12,640 bases of DNA, from NCBI GenBank assembly GCA_028703175.1, contig JAQVNJ010000159.1, forward strand, positions 1-12,640, read 5' to 3'. The notes under the pieces were generated by a model that had not been told where the DNA came from, ran no database searches, and saw nothing but the letters and a program-made list of their open reading frames with translations. The DNA comes from JAAYCB01 sp012744395 (GTDB lineage: Bacteria > Planctomycetota > Planctomycetia > Pirellulales > Thermoguttaceae). Shown here piece after piece: positions 6,883 to 12,640 of this stretch. Positions within the stretch are counted from its first letter, which is position 1; each line of letters starts with the position of its first letter. The position numbers and the translations under genes were made by a program.

Positions 6883-8845
6883 GTGAAGTCAGTTCGGCCG
6901 GATCGGTCCGTTCGAGCCGCGTGAGGACGCGCTCCCAGCGGTATTCGAAGCTCCCGTTCGGATCCCAGCGCCGGTAGTTGAACAGCGTGTCGAAGGCGCG
7001 CCGCAGGTCGAGGTACTGCGCGCGGATCTGCTCGAAGCTCGTCTGGAAGGCCTGCAAGTAGGTTTCGGCGAACGCCGCCGGTTCCGGAACGAACGGCTTG
7101 CGCCGATTGACCGGCTCGGCGTAGGCGGGCGCCATCCGCTGGAGGCTCTGGTCGAAATTCGAGAACGTGCCGGTGGGATCGGCCACGACGATCTCGCTGG
7201 GGCTGCCCGAGGGGCCTTCGACGACGACCTCGTCTCCGTCGTCGAAGAGCACCTTGCCGTGCCGATCGCAGCGTCCGACGATGATATTCACGGCCGCGGC
7301 GTCGCCGAGCAGGGCCGCCAGCCGCAGGGCGAAGGCGGGGTCCTCCAGCCGGTGGCGGGGAATCTTGTCGGTGGCGATTCCGCGAATGTAGTCGCGTTCG
7401 ATGTACGGCGACCAGATGATCACGCCGCTGAGGTGCCTGGTGCGGGGATCGGATGAGCTGTAGCGTTCGCAGATCTTGCGGGCCGTGACGCAGCTCGGCA
7501 GGTTCATGCCGAGTTGCCAGCATCCGAGCCGCCGGTCGAGGAGGTACTCCGTGTATTCGTCGGACCGCATCATCGCGTCCTGGAGCGACTTGCCATCGTC
7601 GAGGTGCTCGCGGACTCCCCACTTCTGCATGCGGATGATGCTGACGATTTCCCGTTCCTCCCCCCGCCGCTTGACCTCGGCGATGTACACGCCGCGGCGT
7701 TTTTCCGTGTCGCGGCGGCGGGAGAGGCTGTTGGCGACCCGCCCGATGTTCACGTACTCGAGGTTCGCGTATTGGCGGACATAGTTGAAGATGAACGCCC
7801 GCGCGCGCTCGTCGCACAGCTCGCGGAGCTCTTCGTTGTCCGGCTGGAGGTCGCGGAGGCTGAAGACCGGGTCGAAGATCAACTCTCCGGCCTGGATGCG
7901 GCCGCCCGGCAGCCAATGAATCTGCATGAAGAATTCGGGGCTGAGCCCGAGCAGCGTCTCCTCGGAGACGCGTTCGTCGTCGCGGACGAGCAAGGCCTCG
8001 AACATCCGGTTGCGCCACTGGATGTCCTGGACGTCGTCATGCCGGAACTCCGGCGCGACGGCTTCGCGGAACCGTTCCTCGAGCGACGCATAGGCCTGCT
8101 GGAGCTGGTCGGGGTCGAGCCGCGAGAAATCGTAGCTGCTGAAGTCCTGGGGCGAGAACGATTCGGCCGAGATGAAGAAGTCGACCTCGGGGAATCCCCG
8201 CGGATTGGTCCGCTGGCAATGCGCCTGGATCTCCGTCAGGTGCGCCGCGAGCTCCGCCGGGGTGAGCTGCCCAAGCTGGGAGAACTCCTGGTAGGTCAGC
8301 CAGCGCGTGCCGGTCGCCTTGTTGTAGTAGTAGATCTTCTCGCCGGCAATCGACAGCTTGGAATCGACGATCATCCGGGCCATTTGCTCGGGCGAGGTCG
8401 GCAGCGCGGTGATCCGCCAGTACTCGCCGCGCCGCTGCACGGCCTGGCGGACCCGGCGGTCGAGGGCGTAGAGGAAATTGATCCGGTACTTCGGCGCGAT
8501 CCCCGACTCGGCGAGCAATTCGTCCGCCTCGAAGGCCAGCGGCATGTTGTCCGGATTCGGCCGGATCGAAATCCGCTCGTCCTCCTCGAACAGCAGGTCG
8601 ACGGCGTTTCGCCACTCCTGCCCCTCTTCGTCCTCGTTGAGCGGCGGGCGGCCGTCCGCCGCGCGGAGTTGGTTGACGTGGTCGATGTAGATCCGCCGCT
8701 GGAAGGCATGGATCGTCTTGACGGTCACCAGCGTCCGCGACTTGGGGAAGATCGTGCCGATCCGCGACTTGAGCTTGCCGTCCTCCCCCTTGGCAAAAGG
8801 ATGGCAACCGAGGATCGTCAGTTCCGATGTGGATGCGATGGTCAT
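6857..8845 (-). CDS. Uncharacterised 662-residue protein with a possible divergent kinase-like C-terminal half
   Basis: I do not recognise a named family. The start is well supported: ATG 8845-8843 is preceded by GGGAGGG (8858-8852) at good spacing. No signal peptide or membrane segment is seen, so it should be cytoplasmic. Residues 1-380 are rich in charged and aromatic residues (for example YYYNKATGTRWLTYQEF at 172-188) and have no motif I can name. Residues 385-565 can be read as a kinase fold: strand VYIAEVKRRG, then IRMQKWG with K408 as the ATP lysine, and EYTEYLLDRRLGCWQLGMNLP (430-450) as helix C with its Glu. VIIWSPYIERDYIRG (475-489) would be the hinge, CDRHGKVLFDDGDEVV (526-541) a catalytic loop, and IVVADPTGTF (552-561) the second metal-binding Asp (D556). 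The Asn expected five residues after the catalytic Asp is V532. The C-terminus (FEYRWERVLTRL) is helical. The kinase reading is inference; a non-catalytic or unrelated fold is possible. Confidence 0.85.
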   Translation of the reverse strand: MTIASTSELTILGCHPFAKGEDGKLKSRIGTIFPKSRTLVTVKTIHAFQRRIYIDHVNQLRAADGRPPLNEDEEGQEWRNAVDLLFEEDERISIRPNPDNMPLAFEADELLAESGIAPKYRINFLYALDRRVRQAVQRRGEYWRITALPTSPEQMARMIVDSKLSIAGEKIYYYNKATGTRWLTYQEFSQLGQLTPAELAAHLTEIQAHCQRTNPRGFPEVDFFISAESFSPQDFSSYDFSRLDPDQLQQAYASLEERFREAVAPEFRHDDVQDIQWRNRMFEALLVRDDERVSEETLLGLSPEFFMQIHWLPGGRIQAGELIFDPVFSLRDLQPDNEELRELCDERARAFIFNYVRQYANLEYVNIGRVANSLSRRRDTEKRRGVYIAEVKRRGEEREIVSIIRMQKWGVREHLDDGKSLQDAMMRSDEYTEYLLDRRLGCWQLGMNLPSCVTARKICERYSSSDPRTRHLSGVIIWSPYIERDYIRGIATDKIPRHRLEDPAFALRLAALLGDAAAVNIIVGRCDRHGKVLFDDGDEVVVEGPSGSPSEIVVADPTGTFSNFDQSLQRMAPAYAEPVNRRKPFVPEPAAFAETYLQAFQTSFEQIRAQYLDLRRAFDTLFNYRRWDPNGSFEYRWERVLTRLERTDPAELTSLIRRHIAA

Positions 8846-9154
8846 GGAGCGCCCTCCCGAGTTGTTCTACCCCGCCGCCTCCGTCCGCGGCGACTCTCCG
8901 GGCCACGATCGCCGGCCCAAACGCCAACAGCCGGTGGCGGCGACAGCCCGGCAATCGCCCCACGCCAACGCAGCGGCCGCGGACACCGCGGCAGTGGAAA
9001 CGGCGCGCATCGGGCGGAAAGCCGGGTCTGTGCCCAATGCCCCCCGACGGTCGGCACACCCGCTCTCCGCTGCTCCAGGGTCGGCTGCACGGGGTCAGAC
9101 AAGCAGGGATCGCCGCAACCATGGCCGGGACAAGACTTCCATGCATTTACTTCT

Positions 9155-9184
9155 ATTCTAACCCAGAGCATGAACGCTTGTCGT
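9155..9184 (-). promoter_or_regulatory. Promoter candidate for the 662-residue protein
   Basis: On the minus strand ACGACA (9184-9179) and TAGAAT (9160-9155) are separated by 18 bases and lie in the least GC-rich part of the gap. Transcription would begin near 9148 and give a leader of about 300 bases. The match to the -35 consensus is four of six. If real, the gene is transcribed independently of the helicase gene upstream. Confidence 0.27.
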
Positions 9185-9300
9185 GCCCATTTCGGACCCT
9201 CCGCGAGCCCCGATTTCGTAGGACCCGCAAGTTTGTCGCACAGTTCACTTCCGGTCTGGAGAATTGTGTCCGGATGATTCGTGAGCTGAGCGTCGGGCTG

Positions 9301-9426
9301 GCCTCGCTGACGCGTCGGGGTGGGGTGGTCTGCGGTGGGGTCGCCTCGCTGACGCGTCGGGTTGGGATGGGCTGCGGTGGGCTGGCCAGGCTGAGGTGTC
9401 GGGGTGGGGTGGTCTGTGGTGGGGCG
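9301..9426. repeat. Three tandem 42-base repeats, G-rich on the plus strand
   Basis: Units lie at 9301-9342, 9343-9384 and 9385-9426. Unit 2 differs from unit 1 at five positions and unit 3 from unit 1 at seven. Partial units seem to flank both sides (9285-9300 and from 9427). The first two units contain the palindrome GACGCGTC. Each unit carries runs such as GGGGTGGGGTGG, so the plus strand could form G-quadruplexes. In the minus direction the units would translate as 14-residue repeats around PTRQRGDPTADHPT. The unit length is a multiple of three, but I see no gene using it. It starts 28 bases after the helicase stop codon. Confidence 0.85.
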
Positions 9427-9453
9427 GTGTCCCTGGCTCACGGATCGGCCGGG

Positions 9454-12400
9454 CTAGCTGAGCAGCAGTTGCAGGTCCTCGGCGGTCAGACGCTGGATCA
9501 GGCTCCCGTCGGTGGCAATAATCGCCTCGGCAAGGTTGCGCTTCGACGCCTGGAGTTCGAGGATTTTTTCCTCGACGGTGTCGCGGGCGATGATCCGGTA
9601 GGCGAAGACGGGGCGGGTTTGGCCAATCCGGTGCGCCCGGTCGACCGCCTGGGCCTCGACGGCCGGATTCCACCAGGGATCGAGGATGAACACGTAGTCG
9701 GCGGCCGTCAGGTTGAGACCGTGGCCGCCGGCCTTGAGACTGATCAGGAACAGGCGGCAGTCGGGGTCTTCCTGGAATCGCCGCACCTTCGCGCCGCGCT
9801 TGGTGGTGCTGCCGTCGAGGTACTCGTAGACGGTGCCGCGGCGGTCGAGGTGCCCGCGGACGATCGCCAGCAGGCTGGTGAACTGGGAGAAGACGAGGGC
9901 CTTGTGCCCTTCGGCGAGGATTTCCGCAAGCTGTTCGAGCAGGGTTTCCAGCTTGGCGCTGGTGCCGGCAGCGTGCTTCGGATCGAGCAGCCCGCGGTGG
10001 CAGGCGGCCTGGCGGAGCCGCAGGAGGGCCTCGAGGACCTGGATTTTCGATTGGTTCAGGCGTCCCGCGTCGATCTTCTTCTGGAGCGCGTCTCGGTAGT
10101 ACTTGCGGAGTTGGTTGTAGGCCTTCCGCTCCTGGCGGTCCAGTTCGCAGTACAGCGTTTGCTCGGTTTTTCGTGGCAGTTCGGCGAGGACCTTCTCCTT
10201 GGTGCGCCGCAGCAGGAAAGGCGCCAGCGCGGCGCGCAGCAGTTCGACCTTCTCCGGCTCGGCGCGCCCATTCTTCCAGCACTTTTGAAACACGGTGGAG
10301 CGGCCGAGCATTCCCGGGTTGAGGAATTCAAACAGCGACCAGAGTTCTCCCAGGTGGTTCTCGACGGGCGTGCCGGTCAGTGCCAGGCGGTGGCGGGCAT
10401 TGAGCAGGCGGGCGGCCTTGGAGGCGAGGGAGCTGGAGTTCTTGATTGCCTGCGACTCGTCGAGAATTGCGTAGTCGAAGGCAATTTCTTTGAGTTTGAG
10501 GATGTCGCGGCGGAGCGTCCCGTAGGTCGTCACGACCACGTCGCCCGGCTGAAGCGCATCGAGCAGCGGTTTGCGGAGCAGGCCCGTGTAGTTGCGGACG
10601 GTGATCTTCGGGGTGAAGCGGGCGGCTTCGTCGATCCAGTTGAAGACCAGGCTCCGCGGCACGACGATCAGCGAGGGGCCGGCCGCCGCGCCGCCCACCC
10701 GGCGATCTTCGAGGAGTGCGAGAACCTGCACGGTCTTGCCCAATCCCATGTCGTCGGCCAGGCAACCGCCGAGGCGGAACGACTGGAGGAAGTGCATCCA
10801 TCCGAGCCCCTCGCGCTGGTACTGGCGGAGGCTGCCCGAAAAACCTCGCGGCTCCGCTTGCGGCTGGATGCCGGTGAACGATCGGAGCTTATCCCGCAGA
10901 TCGGCAAAGGCCTGGTCGACCGATACGTTGTCCTGGGCGGCGAGCAGGGCGTCGAGCAGCGCCGCCTGCGCGTTGCGGAAGCGGACGCCCGCCCCCTCCG
11001 GCGTGCCCAACTCGGCCAGCGCCGCGAACCTTGCGAGCCACTGTTCGGGCAACATGCCTCGCGAACCGTCGCTGAGGCGGACGAAATTCTGCCCTTCGCG
11101 AACGGCCCGCAAGAGGTCCGGCAGCGTGCTGAAGACCCCGTCGCCGTAGTCGAACTGGCCGTCGAGGTCGAACCAGTCGACGCCGGAAGTCACGCTGCCG
11201 CGGAAACCGCCCGGCTGGCGGACGCGGAAACCCTCCGCCTCGACGAGCCAGCCCTCGCGGGTGAGCGTCAAAACGATCTCGTCGAGCGCGTGGGCCGGGA
11301 TCGCCAGATTCCCGCCTGGCCCCTTGCAGGTTTGGCTCCAAGGGCGGACACTCCACGTCGCCAGGCGCGCAAGAGATTCGGATTCGCGCTGCCTGTCGCG
11401 GACGGCGAGCCGCTGGTTCTCCTCCTGCAAGACCCGCGACCGGCAATCAGCGGCCGGGACAAGAATCCCCTCGTAGTTGAAGAGCAGGTCCGCGCGGAGC
11501 TCGTACGACGAACGGGAAGCCTTGGGTTTGTGGATTCTCAGCACCGGCTGGGGCCGGCACCTGATCTCAACCAGGCGGCAGGGCGTCGGCAGATCGATCT
11601 CGGGGATCGGCCCAACCGCGTAGAGTTGTCTGAGGAATTCCCCCTGATCGCCGTAGGGAATGGCAATCCGGCGATGACGTTCGAGCAGGGTGATCCATGG
11701 AGACGCGCCGGCGGCGTCGAACCTTGCGATCCGGTCGTCGAACAAGGTCACGCCCGAATTCAGCAAGAGGACGGTCTTTTCCAGCGGCACCCGCTGATCG
11801 CCCCGGTAGAGCGATCCCCGCAAGAGCCAGCGCTGCCTGGCGTCGTCGCCCGGCATTTCCAGGCGGAAACGGTACGGGGGCCCGTCGTCCCAGGCGATTT
11901 GCGGGGCGTTTTCCACCGGCTGGTTCTCGGATCGCCGCCAGCGAAAGCGGCCGGTCTGACAAAGCCTCGGCAGCACCGCGGGGTGTCTCTCCGCGGCAAT
12001 CGGAATCTGGCTGGAATAGCTGTGGTAATAGGGCCACCAGCCGTGGGCCGGACTATGGGCGATGACATCCATCAGCCGCAGCACGCACAGGTCTTCCTCG
12101 TCGGTGGCCGAACGGAGCAGATCGGAGCGGTTCCGGACGGCACGCGGCTTTCCGAATTGGCCGTTCTTCTTCGTTTGGCGGCGAAACAGTTCGACGACCA
12201 ATTGGCCGGTCGCGCGGCTCGCGGCGACGTTCAGGACATAGACGATCTCGCGGCGTCTGCCCGCGACGCGATCCCATAGCTGTGCGAAATCCCGGGGGTC
12301 CTCGCCGGCGGAGGGCGCGGCCAGCTCCTGCAATTGTTCGCGCCACGAGATCCGGCAATTCCTGTCCCGGCCATTCCCGCCTCGCCGCCCGGTCGAGGCA

Positions 12401-12513
12401 TGCCGGCTATCCAGCCACTCCTCGTCGACTCCGTCCTCTCCGTCCTCGTCCTCGTCGTCCAGATCGTCAAAGGCCTGGGGAAGGCCTGCGATCGCATCCC
12501 AGGAATCGCTCAA
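9454..12513 (-). CDS. SNF2-family ATP-dependent helicase/translocase
   Basis: This is a 1019-residue DNA-dependent ATPase of the Swi2/Snf2 group, which moves along duplex DNA and remodels protein-DNA complexes rather than unwinding strands. Residues 1-550 are a poorly conserved N-terminal region with an acidic tract at about 16-32 (DDLDDEDEDGEDG). The motor follows: LRQYQREGLGWM (562-573), motif I DDMGLGKT (587-594), Walker B/motif II DESQ (685-688), motif III LTGTPVEN (712-719), then the second RecA domain with ALVFSQFTSLL (872-882), motif V LKAGGHGLNLTAADY (926-940) and motif VI QAVDRAHRIGQ (955-965). All catalytic motifs are present. The first codon is read as TTG (12513-12511), because no ATG or GTG precedes it in frame before a stop. 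A start further downstream would cut only unconserved sequence. The C-terminal end and stop (TAG at 9456) are typical. The role could be transcription-complex recycling, repair or defence; the sequence does not choose. Confidence 0.93.
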   Translation of the reverse strand: MSDSWDAIAGLPQAFDDLDDEDEDGEDGVDEEWLDSRHASTGRRGGNGRDRNCRISWREQLQELAAPSAGEDPRDFAQLWDRVAGRRREIVYVLNVAASRATGQLVVELFRRQTKKNGQFGKPRAVRNRSDLLRSATDEEDLCVLRLMDVIAHSPAHGWWPYYHSYSSQIPIAAERHPAVLPRLCQTGRFRWRRSENQPVENAPQIAWDDGPPYRFRLEMPGDDARQRWLLRGSLYRGDQRVPLEKTVLLLNSGVTLFDDRIARFDAAGASPWITLLERHRRIAIPYGDQGEFLRQLYAVGPIPEIDLPTPCRLVEIRCRPQPVLRIHKPKASRSSYELRADLLFNYEGILVPAADCRSRVLQEENQRLAVRDRQRESESLARLATWSVRPWSQTCKGPGGNLAIPAHALDEIVLTLTREGWLVEAEGFRVRQPGGFRGSVTSGVDWFDLDGQFDYGDGVFSTLPDLLRAVREGQNFVRLSDGSRGMLPEQWLARFAALAELGTPEGAGVRFRNAQAALLDALLAAQDNVSVDQAFADLRDKLRSFTGIQPQAEPRGFSGSLRQYQREGLGWMHFLQSFRLGGCLADDMGLGKTVQVLALLEDRRVGGAAAGPSLIVVPRSLVFNWIDEAARFTPKITVRNYTGLLRKPLLDALQPGDVVVTTYGTLRRDILKLKEIAFDYAILDESQAIKNSSSLASKAARLLNARHRLALTGTPVENHLGELWSLFEFLNPGMLGRSTVFQKCWKNGRAEPEKVELLRAALAPFLLRRTKEKVLAELPRKTEQTLYCELDRQERKAYNQLRKYYRDALQKKIDAGRLNQSKIQVLEALLRLRQAACHRGLLDPKHAAGTSAKLETLLEQLAEILAEGHKALVFSQFTSLLAIVRGHLDRRGTVYEYLDGSTTKRGAKVRRFQEDPDCRLFLISLKAGGHGLNLTAADYVFILDPWWNPAVEAQAVDRAHRIGQTRPVFAYRIIARDTVEEKILELQASKRNLAEAIIATDGSLIQRLTAEDLQLLLS

Positions 12514-12640
12514 GAGTATCTGTCCATTTTCGAGGAAGGATGGACGGATTTCAGGCGAGCTTGCTGAAGACAGGAGCCGAATTGGGCTCGAATCGCCGGG
12601 GCATCATGGAGGTACGGCGGAGTGGGCGGCGGTGGCTGTT
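12514..12640. other. Upstream region of the helicase gene; possible start of a divergent gene
   Basis: This should contain the helicase promoter, but I see no convincing -35/-10 pair. An inverted repeat GAGCC/GGCTC (around 12573-12588) and a TTCAG/CTGAA repeat (around 12551-12569) are present. On the plus strand an ATG at 12606 opens a frame (MEVRRSGRRWL) that runs off the window and could be the first codons of a divergently transcribed gene. With 11 codons and no clear ribosome site this cannot be decided. Confidence 0.25.

Larger units (their letters stand above)
8846..9453. other. 608-base gap between two minus-strand genes
   Basis: No reading frame here resembles a protein family. A 199-codon minus frame (9441-8842) spans nearly all of it but reads as low-complexity Pro/Arg/Gly sequence, part of which translates the tandem repeat, and I regard it as unlikely to be a gene. 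The gap holds the 42-base repeats near the helicase stop codon, a promoter-like site around 9155-9184, and a strong ribosome-binding site just before the 662-residue protein. The sequence from about 9130 to 9260 is noticeably less GC-rich than the flanks. Confidence 0.5.

Noticed and set aside
9060..9120. GGGTCAGACA-like sequence that might be a REP or transposon end
   Set aside because: No paired inverted copy, target duplication or transposase gene is visible in the window.
7514..9277. A 587-codon plus-strand frame opposite the 662-residue protein
   Set aside because: The minus frame has a strong ribosome site and globular sequence; the plus frame is Val/Arg/Leu/Asp-rich antisense-like sequence.
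8827..12279. A 1150-codon open frame on the plus strand, opposite the SNF2 gene
   Set aside because: It is the codon-bias shadow of a high-GC gene. The minus strand carries all SNF2 motifs in order, and the plus frame has none and no plausible start.
12560..12605. A T-loop-like CTCGAATC suggesting a tRNA
   Set aside because: No matching acceptor stem, D-arm or anticodon arm can be built at the required spacing.

Overview
The window is high-GC bacterial DNA with dense coding on both strands. It most likely comes from a planctomycete (Pirellulales/Thermoguttaceae-like). This is inferred from the protein style, from the C/A-rich repeat whose minus-strand translation contains TRQRG, and from the long unfamiliar proteins. 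No rRNA, tRNA or other taxonomic marker is visible, so the assignment is provisional. No CRISPR array, insertion sequence or complete mobile element was found.

Layout. Bases 2-1015 (+) hold the 3' part of a gene that starts before the window. Its N-terminal visible part resembles the tail of a sulfotransferase, and the rest is a GT-A-like glycosyltransferase domain with a DAD motif. Bases 1016-1881 carry no intact gene. They contain a decayed C-terminal piece of an SGNH/GDSL hydrolase and then a promoter-like site and G/C hairpins in front of lysS. From 1882 to 6882 (+) there are four well-supported genes: lysS (class II lysyl-tRNA synthetase), an FtsX/LolC-type ABC permease 14 bases later, its LolD-type ATPase (8-base overlap), and an ilvE-type branched-chain aminotransferase 51 bases further on. 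The first three are packed like an operon.

The right half runs on the minus strand. A 1019-residue SNF2-family helicase (12513-9454) is followed, after a 608-base gap, by a 662-residue protein (8845-6857) that I do not recognise as a named family. The gap contains three tandem 42-base repeats, G-rich on the plus strand, and a promoter-like site. The 662-residue protein ends inside the 3' end of ilvE, so the two stop codons overlap by 26 bases.

How the genes may work together. The permease and ATPase should form one membrane complex of the LolCDE/MacB type. LysS and IlvE are translation and amino-acid metabolism housekeeping genes. The most interesting candidate for undescribed biology is the 662-residue protein. 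Its C-terminal half contains, in the right order and spacing, what look like the Lys, Glu, DRH and Asp landmarks of a very divergent HipA/PI3K/actin-fragmin-type kinase fold, with the usual metal-binding Asn apparently replaced. This is pattern reading only and needs structure prediction to confirm.
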